Shown: positions 50,663 through 59,429 of the stretch, piece by piece
Layout of the letters: every line of letters starts with the position of its first letter
Numbering within the stretch: position 1 is the stretch's first letter
Made by a program: the position numbers and the translations under genes
Source of the DNA: Corallococcus caeni
Lineage (GTDB): Bacteria; Myxococcota; Myxococcia; Myxococcales; Myxococcaceae
Assembly: GCF_036245865.1 (NCBI RefSeq)
Contig: NZ_BTTW01000001.1
Coordinates: 372,001-436,000 of the forward strand
Reading direction: 5' to 3'
Length of the DNA stretch: 64,000 nucleotides
The notes under the pieces: model-generated
Told to the model about the DNA's origin: nothing
Seen by the model: only the letters and a program-made list of their open reading frames with translations
Database searches by the model: none

Positions 50663-52732
50663 ATGATCAAGAGCGATTCCCCGAGCCCTGAGGCCCCGGG
50701 AACGGATCCGCTCATCGGCCGGACGTTGAACGGCCGCTTCAGCATTCTGGAGCCCCTGGGCGTCGGTGGAATGGGCAAGGTGTACCGCGCCCTGCAGGCA
50801 CCCCTGGAGCGGGTCGTCGCGCTCAAGGTGCTCAACCCCAACTTCCCGAGCAGCCGCGACCCGGGCTTCCAGAAGCGCTTCCTGCGCGAGGCGTCGCTGA
50901 CCTCGAAGCTGCGGCACCCGAACACCGTCACCGTCATCGACTACGGGCAGACGGACGACGGCATCTACTACATCGCGATGGAGTACCTGGAGGGGCGCAC
51001 GCTCCAGCAGGTGCTGGGCCAGGCGGGCCCCCTGCCCTGGGCGCGCGCGGTGTCGGTGGCGCAGCAGGTGTGCCGCTCGCTGCGCGAGGCGCACGCGCTG
51101 GGCATCATCCACCGCGACCTGAAGCCCGCGAACATCATGATCCTCAACGAGGCGGATCAGGACCTGGTGAAGGTCCTGGACTTCGGCCTCGTGAAGTCCG
51201 TGGCGCCGCAGCAGGACGGGCCGGTCAGCCCTGAAATCACCCAGAACGGCACGTTCCTGGGCTCGCCGCAGTACATGGCGCCGGAGCAGGCGCGCAACGT
51301 GGCGGACGCCCGCAGCGACGTGTACTCGCTGGGCATCATGCTGTTCCAGATGCTGATGGGACGGCCGCCCTTCATCGCGCGCGACCACATCGAACTCATC
51401 TTCGCCCACTACAAGGAGCCGCCCCCCACCTTCCAGGCCGTGCGCCCGGACCTGGCGGTGCCGCCCGAGATTGAAATGGTGGTGCGCCGCTGCATGGAGA
51501 AGGATCCGGCGCGGCGCTTCCAGACGATGGACGAGTTGCTGGAGGGCCTGCGCGAAGCGCACATGGCCGCGGGCGGCAACAGCGGCGTGTTCCGCCGGCT
51601 GGGCGGCGCGACGACCACGGGGCCCTACCCCTCTCCGCCGACGACGGGCCCCTACGCGTCCCCGCTGTTCGCGAACGTGGGCAACGCGGAGCCCGCGGAC
51701 GGCGGGCTCGCGGTGGACATCAGCGTGGACGTGCCGCCGGACGTGCAGCGCGCCCGCCAGCGCACGCTCATGATGGGCGCCCTGGGCGGCGTGATGGTGG
51801 CGGGGCTCGTGGGCATCACGCTGTTCTTCCTGCGCGGCGGCAGCCCGGAGGAGAAGCCCGCGCAGCCGCAGGCCCAGGCCACGGCCCCCACCCCGACGGC
51901 GCCGGTGGCGGAAGCCCCCACGGCGCCGCCCGCGCCGGGCAAGGTGCGCTTCCGCCTGATGAGCCAGCCGTCCGGCGCGCGCGTCTACTACAAGGGCAAG
52001 GAGAAGGGCGTGACGCCCTTCGTGATGGAGCTGCCGCTGGGCAACGAGGGCAGCATCACCGCGGAGCTGACGTTCGCGCTGGAGGGCTACCAGACGGAGA
52101 CCCTCATCACGGGCGGCTCCGGCGAGGTGGTGCTGTCCCAGAAGCTGACCAAGCGCCGGGGCGGCGGTGAGCGCCCGAGCCGCGTGGACCTGGCCACCGC
52201 CTCCACCCCCGAGGACTTCGAGAACGTGGCCCCGGCGACGCCGGGCGGACTGGCGGCGCCGGTGATGATGCAGGCGAATCCGGCCGCCACCGCGGCAGCA
52301 GCAGCGGTCCCCGCCACGACGACGGAAAAGGCGCTGGGCGCGCTGGGCTCGTCGGCCGCCGCTCCCGTGAGCGCGGCGGGCAGCCTCGCGGTGCCGTCGC
52401 TGACGACCGGCGCGCTCGCGCCCGTCAACCCGAACGCCGTCATCCCCTTCAACGACGCCATGGAGCGGCCGATGTTGTTGGAGGAGGGCCGGGACATCGC
52501 CTACACGCGAGAGGCGCTGGCCATCAAGGCGGAGGGGCTCGTGGCGGTGCGCTGCACCATCACCAACAAGGGCCGCGTGGAGAACTGTCGCGTCCTGAAG
52601 ATGGTGCAGCACATGGAGCGGGCGGTGCTCGACTCGCTCCAGTCCCGCGTCTACAAGCCCATCCAGTACCAGGGCCGTCCGGTGAACGTGGACTACACCT
52701 TCACCATGCGGCTCGTGTCCCCGCGCCGCTGA
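50663..52732 (+). CDS. Ser/Thr protein kinase with PEGA and TonB-like C-terminal domains
   Basis: A 689-residue inner-membrane kinase. Cytoplasmic kinase (about 25-300) is complete: Gly loop LGVGGMGKV, Lys55, HRDLKPAN (Asp152), DFG (173-175) and APE. One membrane helix at about 370-390, then a periplasmic Pro/Ala-rich linker, a PEGA domain (about 427-497, RLMSQPSGARVYYKGKEKG), a second linker, and a final 80 residues (IKAEGLVAVRCTITNKGRVE and later) that look like a TonB C-terminal domain. Kinases with PEGA are known in myxobacteria; the TonB-like end is not common. Signals from outside may reach the kinase through it. Confidence 0.87.
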   Translation: MIKSDSPSPEAPGTDPLIGRTLNGRFSILEPLGVGGMGKVYRALQAPLERVVALKVLNPNFPSSRDPGFQKRFLREASLTSKLRHPNTVTVIDYGQTDDGIYYIAMEYLEGRTLQQVLGQAGPLPWARAVSVAQQVCRSLREAHALGIIHRDLKPANIMILNEADQDLVKVLDFGLVKSVAPQQDGPVSPEITQNGTFLGSPQYMAPEQARNVADARSDVYSLGIMLFQMLMGRPPFIARDHIELIFAHYKEPPPTFQAVRPDLAVPPEIEMVVRRCMEKDPARRFQTMDELLEGLREAHMAAGGNSGVFRRLGGATTTGPYPSPPTTGPYASPLFANVGNAEPADGGLAVDISVDVPPDVQRARQRTLMMGALGGVMVAGLVGITLFFLRGGSPEEKPAQPQAQATAPTPTAPVAEAPTAPPAPGKVRFRLMSQPSGARVYYKGKEKGVTPFVMELPLGNEGSITAELTFALEGYQTETLITGGSGEVVLSQKLTKRRGGGERPSRVDLATASTPEDFENVAPATPGGLAAPVMMQANPAATAAAAAVPATTTEKALGALGSSAAAPVSAAGSLAVPSLTTGALAPVNPNAVIPFNDAMERPMLLEEGRDIAYTREALAIKAEGLVAVRCTITNKGRVENCRVLKMVQHMERAVLDSLQSRVYKPIQYQGRPVNVDYTFTMRLVSPRR

Positions 52733-52766
52733 AGAAAGCGCGTCATGCGGACCTCCACCGCGCCCC

Positions 52767-53486
52767 TCAGGGGCCGGTGGAGGGCACCAGCGGCGGCGAC
52801 GGTGGGACGGACGGGGTGGCGCCTCCAGGAGGCACGCCCCAGTCCACCACCGGCCAGCCCCGCCGCCGGGCCTCCCGGCGCAGGCGGTGGTCCGGGTTCA
52901 CCACCACCGGGCGCCCCACCACCTCCAGCACCGGCAGGTCCGAGTACGAGTCCGTGTAGAAGGCGCACGCGGACAGCGGCACCCCCGCCTCCCTCGCGCT
53001 GGCCTCCGCGTAGAGCCGCTTGCCCACGCCGAAGCAGACCTCCCCCAGCGTGCGCCCGGTGTGCAGCCCCGCCGCGTCCACCTCGAAGCGGTTGCACAGC
53101 ACGCCGTCCAGGCGCAGCTCGCGCGCCACCAGGTCGGACAGGTAGCCCGAGGACGACGTCAGCAGCACCAGCCGGTCCCCCGCCGCGCGGTGGACCTCCA
53201 GCGCGGCCAGGCCCCCGGGGCGGTACTGGCCACGCACGGCCTCCGCGTAGAAGTCCGCGGAGCGCGCCTCCAGGTCCTTCGCGTCGGAGCCCGTGAGCAG
53301 GGCCGTGGCGCGCAGGAGCACGTCCTGCATGGCCACGAAGCCCAGGTGGTAGCGGGCCAACAGCAGGCTGGCGCGCAGGGCCTCCCAGCGGGAGATGTGG
53401 CCCAGGGCCAGCTCGCGGCGCACCCAGAGCGACGCGGAGTTGGCGGCGAGCAGCGTCCTGTCCAGGTCGAAGAAGGCGACGGCCAC
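52767..53486 (-). CDS. HAD-IB family phosphatase (SerB-like)
   Basis: A 239-residue phosphatase: motif I FFDLDRTLLAANSA, motif II LLTSSSGYLSDL, motif III Lys in GVGKRLYAEA, motif IV YTDSYSDLPVLE. The layout fits HAD-IB enzymes (phosphoserine phosphatase or the acyl-glycerol-phosphate group). Substrate unknown. It lies 34 bases beyond the stop of the convergent kinase gene and 9 bases after the upstream protease gene, so it may be read from that operon. Confidence 0.85.
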   Translation of the reverse strand: MAVAFFDLDRTLLAANSASLWVRRELALGHISRWEALRASLLLARYHLGFVAMQDVLLRATALLTGSDAKDLEARSADFYAEAVRGQYRPGGLAALEVHRAAGDRLVLLTSSSGYLSDLVARELRLDGVLCNRFEVDAAGLHTGRTLGEVCFGVGKRLYAEASAREAGVPLSACAFYTDSYSDLPVLEVVGRPVVVNPDHRLRREARRRGWPVVDWGVPPGGATPSVPPSPPLVPSTGP

Positions 53487-53495
53487 GGCCAGAGT

Positions 53496-54461
53496 CTAAC
53501 CGCGCGTCCTGCCCGGGGCAGCGCGGGGGAGGCCGGCCAGCGGGGCCGCTGACCGCCTGCTCCTCCGGATCAGCGCCACGCCCCAGAGCAGCAGGGCGGC
53601 CAGCACCGGCCCTCCGGCGGAGGCGCCGCAGCCGGTGCCCTTCCCGTCCGCCACGAGCCTCAGGCCCGGATCCTCCGGGATGCGGCACTGGGTGGGCGGC
53701 AGGCCGCGTGGATAGGCGGCGCAGAAGCCGGCCGCGGAGCCCGCGTCGATGACCCGCTTGGACGTCTCACCCTGCGAGGCGGTGGCCTCCATGGTGGAGC
53801 CCGCGGAGAAGACATGGTCCAACCCGACGACGTGGCCAATCTCGTGCGTCATCGTGTTCTGCACGTCCGTGGCGACGCAGTCGGTGGACGGGGCGGCCGA
53901 GCACGGAGGGCCGTTCACGGTGGTGAACAGGAAGCTGGGCCCGTAGTCCGTCTCCGCCGCGTTGAGCTCGATGTCCGAGTCCACGACGAAGCCGTCCTTG
54001 AAGCTGAACGAGGACGTGGTGAGCCCGATGGTGGCGCCCCCGTGCGCCCAGCACTGGTAGACGTTGCCGCACGTCTCCTCCTGCCAGCACGCATCCTCCG
54101 GCGGGGCGACGTCCTGGCAGTTGCGCTCGCGGAAGGTGACGACGTTGTAGTTGTCGAAGGGGTGCTCCTCGTCGTAGCCGACCGCGATGGAGCGGGTCCA
54201 GTCCTCGCCGCGGATGAAGCGGAAGTCGCTGCACGTCGAGGACAGCGCCCGCCACGAGTCGAAGGCCGCCTCGATGGCGGCGACCTCCGTGTCCCCGGGC
54301 GTGCGCGTGCTGCCGGCCGCGTCCAGGTGGTAGACGTAGTCACGCCCCGGCCACACCAGGCACAGCGGCCGGCCCGGCACGAGCGTGCGCTTGTAGTCCT
54401 GCTGCGCGCCCGCCGCTCCCGCGCAGAGCAGCACTCCCAGGAGCAGCAGGCGACAGCTCAC
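53496..54461 (-). CDS. Secreted zinc metalloprotease (matrixin-like) with MYXO-CTERM tail
   Basis: A 321-residue exported protease. Signal peptide to about residue 19 (AGAAGA), a Cys-rich domain, HEIGHVVGLDH (H206, E207, H210, H216) and the Met-turn region GSTMEA (M224), the metzincin pattern. It ends in a short Gly/Cys site, a membrane helix and RRSRR, the MYXO-CTERM sorting signal that anchors proteins to the myxobacterial surface. GTG start overlaps the stop of the paralogue upstream (GTGA). Confidence 0.87.
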   Translation of the reverse strand: MSCRLLLLGVLLCAGAAGAQQDYKRTLVPGRPLCLVWPGRDYVYHLDAAGSTRTPGDTEVAAIEAAFDSWRALSSTCSDFRFIRGEDWTRSIAVGYDEEHPFDNYNVVTFRERNCQDVAPPEDACWQEETCGNVYQCWAHGGATIGLTTSSFSFKDGFVVDSDIELNAAETDYGPSFLFTTVNGPPCSAAPSTDCVATDVQNTMTHEIGHVVGLDHVFSAGSTMEATASQGETSKRVIDAGSAAGFCAAYPRGLPPTQCRIPEDPGLRLVADGKGTGCGASAGGPVLAALLLWGVALIRRSRRSAAPLAGLPRAAPGRTRG

Positions 54462-55369
54462 CGCGCACCCCGCCGGCGGCGCGCGAGCAGCGAGGCCGCG
54501 GCCAGCAGCGGCAGCACGGCCAGCCCGCCCGTCGCCGCGGTGCAGCCATCCCCGTCTCCGCTTCCATCGCCGTCCCCGTTCCCGTTCCCATTGCCGTTCC
54601 CGCCAGGCACCGGGAAGCAGGGCTGGCTGGCGCTGCCCTTGGGGTACGCGACGCACACGAAGTTGCGCGAACCGGAGTCGATGGTGCGCTTGGACGTCTC
54701 ACCCGGCGGCGCGCTGGGGTTCATGGTGGAGTTCGTCGCCAGCGTGTGGTCCAGGCCGACGAAGTGGCCCACCTCGTGGGTGGCCGTGTTCTGCACGTCC
54801 GTGTCCACGCAGTCCGGCGTCGCCACGATGCCGCACGGCCCGCCGTTGCCGGTGGTGAAGTTGAAGCGCGCGGCGTTGAAGGAGATGTCCGAGTCGTAGA
54901 CGACGCCCGTGCGCTCGTCGTACGTGGTGAGCGTGATGGCGATGGTGCCGTCGCTGTCATCCCAGCAGTCGTACGTGTTCGCGCACGTGTCCTGGGAGAA
55001 GCAGGCGTCGTTGGCGTCCACGACGTCGCGACAGGCGCGGCCGCGGAAGAGGATGAGGTTGATGTTGTCGCCGGAGCGGTTGTAGCCCACCGTCCGGGAG
55101 TTCACGCGCGAGCCCTCCACCAGCGACAGGTTGCCGCAGCTGGCGAAGATGTCCTGCCAGCTCTGGAACGAGCGGGTGATGGCGTCGAACTCCGTGTGGT
55201 TCGTCGCCTTCGGGTTGCCCACGGTGCTCTGCTGCCAGTTGACGCGCGTCTGCGTCCAGTACAGGCACTGCGTGGCCTCGTCCCCGGGGGACACCCGGCT
55301 GCGCACGTACGGCGCGGAGCTCTGTCCCATCACCGCCGCCAACACCACCCACGACGCGAGCGCGCCCAT
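54458..55369 (-). CDS. Secreted zinc metalloprotease (matrixin-like) with MYXO-CTERM tail, paralogue
   Basis: A 303-residue paralogue of the gene at 53496: signal peptide, HEVGHFVGLDH (H198, E199, H202, H208), Met-turn (M216), and a tail with GNGN and GDGD repeats, GCTAATGG, a hydrophobic segment and RRRRGAR, another MYXO-CTERM signal. Its ATG at 55369 touches the stop of the upstream gene (TGATG). Likely a cell-surface protease pair used for predation or development; that use is inferred. Confidence 0.87.
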   Translation of the reverse strand: MGALASWVVLAAVMGQSSAPYVRSRVSPGDEATQCLYWTQTRVNWQQSTVGNPKATNHTEFDAITRSFQSWQDIFASCGNLSLVEGSRVNSRTVGYNRSGDNINLILFRGRACRDVVDANDACFSQDTCANTYDCWDDSDGTIAITLTTYDERTGVVYDSDISFNAARFNFTTGNGGPCGIVATPDCVDTDVQNTATHEVGHFVGLDHTLATNSTMNPSAPPGETSKRTIDSGSRNFVCVAYPKGSASQPCFPVPGGNGNGNGNGDGDGSGDGDGCTAATGGLAVLPLLAAASLLARRRRGAR

Positions 55370-55950
55370 CACTTCGCCCCCTTCTTCGCGGGCGCCGCCT
55401 GCTGGGCCTGGACCGCCGCGCGCACGGAGGCCTTCAGCTGCTCCAGCGTCACCGGCTTCGCGTTGGACGCCGTCTCCTGGCGCGTCTTCGGATCAATCAG
55501 CACCGCGTCGCCGGTGGACGCCGGGACCGCCATCGCGCCCGGGCCGGTGCGCTGGACCTGGTACTTGCCCTGCGCCATGCCGGAGAGCTGGAACGCGGAC
55601 GCGCCGCGCTTCTCCAGGAAGACGACGACCTCCTCCCCTTCGGAGAACGACGCCAGGCCGCTCACCACCTGTCCAATGTCCCCCACCCGGCCCCCCGGCT
55701 GGGTGACGAGCACCGTGCCGCCGGGCTGCCCCTTGAGGGCCTCCGTCACCTGGATCTCCACGTCGGTGACGATGCGCTGCTTGTCCCCGCTCCAGCGGCT
55801 CTGCACGCGCCGGACGACCCCCTGCACCACCGTGTCCGACGTCTGCGCCATCTGGGGCAGGTCCGCCCGCAGCATCGTGGTGGCCCCCACCGGCAGCCCT
55901 CCGAGCAGGGTGGCCAGCACCACCGTGCGAACCGCGTGTCGAATCGACAT
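55369..55950 (-). CDS. Exported hypothetical protein, first gene of protease operon
   Basis: A 193-residue protein with a signal peptide (about 1-23, GLPVGA). The mature part is Val/Gln/Gly-rich and beta-strand-like, with GDIGQVVSGLASFSEGEEVVVFLEK in the middle, and ends in Ala/Lys-rich residues. I do not recognise the family; related proteins seem to accompany MYXO-CTERM metalloproteases. Its stop overlaps the protease start, so the three are likely co-translated. It could be a substrate, inhibitor or helper of the proteases. Confidence 0.65.
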   Translation of the reverse strand: MSIRHAVRTVVLATLLGGLPVGATTMLRADLPQMAQTSDTVVQGVVRRVQSRWSGDKQRIVTDVEIQVTEALKGQPGGTVLVTQPGGRVGDIGQVVSGLASFSEGEEVVVFLEKRGASAFQLSGMAQGKYQVQRTGPGAMAVPASTGDAVLIDPKTRQETASNAKPVTLEQLKASVRAAVQAQQAAPAKKGAK

Positions 55951-56038
55951 GGAAAGTCTCCTTGCCCGCGCAGCCTAACCCCAAGCGGGCGGCTTGCGTT
56001 GACCCTCGTGCACCCGTCCTGCTATCGCGCGCCTGCCC

Positions 56039-57490
56039 ATGGCTTCGTCAAAACCCCGCGTCCGCTTCGCTCCGTCACCTACTGGATACCTCCACATCGG
56101 AGGCGCCCGGACGGCGCTCTTCAACTACCTCTACGCGAAGCGCTACGGCGGCACCTTCGTCCTGCGCATGGAAGATACGGACCAGGAGCGCTCCACGCCG
56201 GAGTCCGTGAAGGCCATCCTGGACGGACTCGAGTGGCTGGGCCTGGACTGGGATGAGGGCCCCGGCAAGGAGGACCCGAAGTACGGTCCCTATTTCCAGA
56301 CCCAGCGCCTGGACACGTACCGCAAGCACGCGGACCAGCTCATCGCGCAGGGCAAGGCCTTCCGGTGCTACTGCACCCGCGAGGAGATCACCCAGCGCCG
56401 CGAGGCGGTGGAGAAGGAGAAGGGTCAGGGCAGCTACCGCTATGAAGGCACCTGCCACGACCTGAAGGGCCCGCCCCCCGGCAAGAAGCTGGAGGACGCC
56501 GTCATCCGCTTCCGCATGCCCGCGGGCGAAGGCACCGTGTCCTTCGACGACAAGGTGCTGGGCGTCATCACCAAGGCGCACTCGGACCTGGATGACTGGG
56601 TGATGATGCGCGCGGACGGCATCCCGCTCTACAACTACGGCTGCGTCATCGACGACCACCTGATGGAGATCGACCTGGTCGCGCGCGGCCAGGAGCACGT
56701 CAACTCCACGTTCCCGCAGCTGATGCTCTACCAGGCGCTGGGCTGGACACCGCCGGCCTTCGCGCACCTGCCGCTCATCCTGGGGCCGGACCGGGAGAAG
56801 CTCTCCAAGCGCAAGCACCCGGAAGCGGACGTGATGCTGCACAAGCGCACGGGCATCATGCCGGAGGCGCTGCTCAACTTCGTCATCCGCCTGGGCTGGA
56901 GCCACGGCAACGACGAGGTCATCACCCGCGAGCAGATGGTGGAGTGGTTCGACTTCGACGGCGTGGGCAGCACGTCCGGCGTGTGGAACCCGGAGAAGCT
57001 CCAGTGGCTCAACCAGCAGTGGTTCAAGCTCCTGCCCCCGGCCGTGGTCGCGGAGCGGCTCGTGCCCTTCCTGGAGGCCCGCGGCTTCCAGGTGAAGGGG
57101 GACGCGCGCCTGGAGCCGCTGGTGCTCGCGCTGCGCGAGCGCTCGCGCACCCTGGACGAGATGGCGAACACCGCGTCCATCTACTTCAAGAGCGGCGTCA
57201 CCCTGGATGAGAAGGCCGCCGCCAAGCACCTGAGCGGGGACTCGCTCAACCTGCTTCGCCAGGCCCGGGAGAAGCTGGCCGCCCTGCCCGCGTGGACGGT
57301 GGAGCCGCTGGACGGCGTGGTGAAGACGGTGAGCGAGGCCGCCCAGGTGGGCATGGGCAAGGTGGCCCAGCCCCTGCGCGTCGCCATCACCGGCAACACC
57401 ACCAGCCCCGGCATCGGGGAGACGCTGCTGCTCGTGGGGCGCGCGGAAGCCCTCCAGCGCATCGACGCGGCGCTGGCTCGCGGGACGTGA
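56039..57490 (+). CDS. gltX: Glutamate-tRNA ligase
   Basis: A 483-residue cytosolic class I synthetase charging tRNA-Glu. Signature 1 is APSPTGYLHIGGAR (residues 11-24), the zinc-like Cys110/Cys112/Cys139 cluster lies in the acceptor-binding insert, the second is KLSKRKH (254-260), and the all-helical anticodon domain completes the C-terminus. Full length. tRNA-Gln and tRNA-Glu genes stand about 500-700 bases downstream. It could be non-discriminating and also charge tRNA-Gln; the sequence alone does not decide. Confidence 0.96.
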   Translation: MASSKPRVRFAPSPTGYLHIGGARTALFNYLYAKRYGGTFVLRMEDTDQERSTPESVKAILDGLEWLGLDWDEGPGKEDPKYGPYFQTQRLDTYRKHADQLIAQGKAFRCYCTREEITQRREAVEKEKGQGSYRYEGTCHDLKGPPPGKKLEDAVIRFRMPAGEGTVSFDDKVLGVITKAHSDLDDWVMMRADGIPLYNYGCVIDDHLMEIDLVARGQEHVNSTFPQLMLYQALGWTPPAFAHLPLILGPDREKLSKRKHPEADVMLHKRTGIMPEALLNFVIRLGWSHGNDEVITREQMVEWFDFDGVGSTSGVWNPEKLQWLNQQWFKLLPPAVVAERLVPFLEARGFQVKGDARLEPLVLALRERSRTLDEMANTASIYFKSGVTLDEKAAAKHLSGDSLNLLRQAREKLAALPAWTVEPLDGVVKTVSEAAQVGMGKVAQPLRVAITGNTTSPGIGETLLLVGRAEALQRIDAALARGT

Positions 57491-57536
57491 GATTGACGGT
57501 GGACGCGGGCATCGCCGGGCCCTATCTTGGCCGGCG

Positions 57537-57947
57537 ATGACGCGACCGCTTGACAGCCTGAGACCGCATTTCTATAAGGCGCGCCCGCTCGGGGCGGTGC
57601 TGCTCGCCCTCTGGGCAACGGCCTCTGGCGCCGAGCTGGTGAACGGCGCCCAGATTCCGGATGGAGCCCAGAAGGTGGGCGAGAACCGGTACCGGGCTTC
57701 GCGCGACTTCGAGGCGACGCTCGACTACTACAAGAACGTCTACCCGACCTCGAGCTACCCGAGGCGGTCAGTCGTCAACCAGCCGGGCGTCAAGGCCGTG
57801 CACATCTCCAACCCCTCCGGGAAGAACTTCGAGGGGCTGAATATTTACGAAGCGAACGACGAGGTTCGCATCTACGTCGTCCCGCTGCAGGGGTCGGCGA
57901 AGCCGGCGAAGAAGTCCGAAGGCAAGCCGGTCAGGAAAACGAAGTAG
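57537..57947 (+). CDS. Exported hypothetical protein
   Basis: A 136-residue protein with an Arg-containing signal sequence ending SGA near residue 31, a compact middle (about 45-110, YRASRDFEATLDYYKNVYP) and a Lys-rich tail. No family recognised; DFEATLDYYKNV looks like an amphipathic helix. It follows gltX by 46 bases and may be read from its promoter. Lower GC and codon bias are not marked. Function unknown. Confidence 0.6.
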   Translation: MTRPLDSLRPHFYKARPLGAVLLALWATASGAELVNGAQIPDGAQKVGENRYRASRDFEATLDYYKNVYPTSSYPRRSVVNQPGVKAVHISNPSGKNFEGLNIYEANDEVRIYVVPLQGSAKPAKKSEGKPVRKTK

Positions 57948-58013
57948 TTGAAGTCAGCAGCAGAAGTCGGTAGTAGAAGCGCCCGCAACACGCAGCCGCA
58001 GCACGCAGCGCCT

Positions 58014-58084
58014 TGGGGAATCGTCTAACGGCAGGACAGCAGACTCTGACTCTGCTTATCTAGGTTCGAATCCTAGTTCCCCAG
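58014..58084 (+). tRNA. tRNA-Gln (anticodon CUG)
   Basis: A 71-base cloverleaf: acceptor stem TGGGGAA/TTCCCCA, anticodon arm GCAGA-CTCTGAC-TCTGC with CTG at 34-36, T-arm with GGTTCGAATCC, discriminator G. CCA is not encoded. CUG reads the codon CAG. Confidence 0.95.
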
Positions 58085-58165
58085 CTGAAAATCTCCGGTT
58101 GACTGGTCAGAACGGAGAATGTAGGAAGCAGCAGCAGAAACGCAGCGATTGTAGGGAAGCAAGCC

Positions 58166-58237
58166 GGCCCTGTCGTCTAGTGGTTAGGACGGAGCCCTCT
58201 CACGGCTCAAACTCGGGTTCGAATCCCGGCAGGGTCA
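58166..58237 (+). tRNA. tRNA-Glu (anticodon CUC)
   Basis: A 72-base cloverleaf: acceptor GGCCCTG/CAGGGTC (one G-T pair), D-arm TCGTCTAGTGGTTAGGAC, anticodon loop CTCTCAC with CTC, T-arm with TTCGAAT, discriminator A. CCA is not encoded. CUC reads GAG. It lies 81 bases after tRNA-Gln. Confidence 0.95.
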
Positions 58238-58244
58238 CACTGAG

Positions 58245-58279
58245 ACGCCCACCTTCGGAAACGAAGGTGGGCGTTTCGC
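58245..58279 (+). terminator. Rho-independent terminator after tRNA-Glu
   Basis: A perfect 13-bp stem (58245-58257 with 58262-58274), GAAA tetraloop, followed by TTCGCTTT. It ends the tRNA transcript. Confidence 0.9.
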
Positions 58280-58388
58280 TTTGCGGGCCTTGCTTCAGCG
58301 CCCGCCCTGCCCTTCCGGCCCTGGCTCCGGCGGCCGCGCCCGGGCTGCGGGACGCGGCCCCAGGCTCCGGAGTCCGGGCACCCCCCTT

Positions 58389-59357
58389 TCAGTTCGGGGT
58401 CGCGATGCTCTGGCGGAAGGTGTCCAGCGCGGCGGTCAGCCGCTGCTGGGCGCGCTGGATGCCCCGGCGCATCAGCAGCATGCGCACCTTCTCCGGCAGG
58501 ACGCGGGCGGCGTTGGACTGGCCGTAGCCCACCAGGTCCATGCGCAGGGTGATGGCCTCCAGGAGGTCGCTCAGGTCCGCGTCGGCGCCGGCCAGCAGCA
58601 CCACGTCCGGGGAGCGGCCCTGGAGCCGCTCCGCCAGCGTGTGCCACTGCGGATCCCCGGTCTCCACCACCACCACGTCCGCGCTCTCCAGCTGGGGCGA
58701 GTACGGCGGCAGCTCCACCACCTGGAACTCCGCGTCGCGCAGCACCTTCACGGCCTCCGCGCTGCCCACCACCGCGACGGTGCCGGTGTGGCCCATGCGC
58801 ACGGCCTGCTCGTAGTTGCGCAGCTCCGTCTCCAGCGCCTCGTGCGCGGGCTCCGGGGCGTCCCGACCCGCGTCCAGCAGCACCGCGGCCTGCCGGGCCA
58901 TCTCCCGGGCCCCGTCGCGCGTGCGCACCCGCTCCGAGCGGCGCTCCAGCGCGGCGCGCACCTTGGCGCGCAGCACGCGCAGGTCGTCGAAGGGCTTCAC
59001 GATGTAGTCGCTGGCGCCGGCGGCGAACGCGGCGATGACGGACTCGGAGCTGGCGTAGGCGGTGATCATCACCGCCTCCAGCGCGGGCTGCATCCGCCGC
59101 GCCTCCGCGATGAGCTCCACCCCGCCCATGCCGGGCAGGTTCTTGTCCGTCACCAGCACGTCGAAGCGCTGGTCCTTCAACAGGACGAGCGCCTCTTCCG
59201 CGCTGCCCACGGGGGAGACGATGAGGTCCGCTTCCCGCGCCAAAAGGCGCACGCAGATGTCGAGCACCACCGGCTCGTCATCCACCAGCAGCACCTTCGA
59301 GGCGAGCGTCCCCCGCCCTTCCCCTTCACCTTCGCCGGTCTCGAACGGGAGATCCAT
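58389..59357 (-). CDS. Response regulator with second receiver-like domain
   Basis: A 322-residue protein. Receiver 1 (about 20-145) has Asp26/Asp27, phospho-Asp71 (VTDKNLP), Thr99 and Lys121. After a helix (about 150-190) a second, shorter alpha/beta region (about 200-300, TVAVVGSAEAVKVLRDAEFQ and SADVVVVETG) looks like a receiver fold without the aspartates. No DNA-binding output is seen. It is divergent from the small membrane protein at 59430. The start is the ATG at 59357; 20 more residues are possible upstream. Its partner kinase may be the protein at 59980. Confidence 0.75.
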   Translation of the reverse strand: MDLPFETGEGEGEGRGTLASKVLLVDDEPVVLDICVRLLAREADLIVSPVGSAEEALVLLKDQRFDVLVTDKNLPGMGGVELIAEARRMQPALEAVMITAYASSESVIAAFAAGASDYIVKPFDDLRVLRAKVRAALERRSERVRTRDGAREMARQAAVLLDAGRDAPEPAHEALETELRNYEQAVRMGHTGTVAVVGSAEAVKVLRDAEFQVVELPPYSPQLESADVVVVETGDPQWHTLAERLQGRSPDVVLLAGADADLSDLLEAITLRMDLVGYGQSNAARVLPEKVRMLLMRRGIQRAQQRLTAALDTFRQSIATPN

Positions 59358-59429
59358 GAATTGGGAGGATCGCACAGCTCTCGTCCAACTTCGAGGGTGG
59401 GAAACAGGCGCGCCCACTATGCTCGGCGA

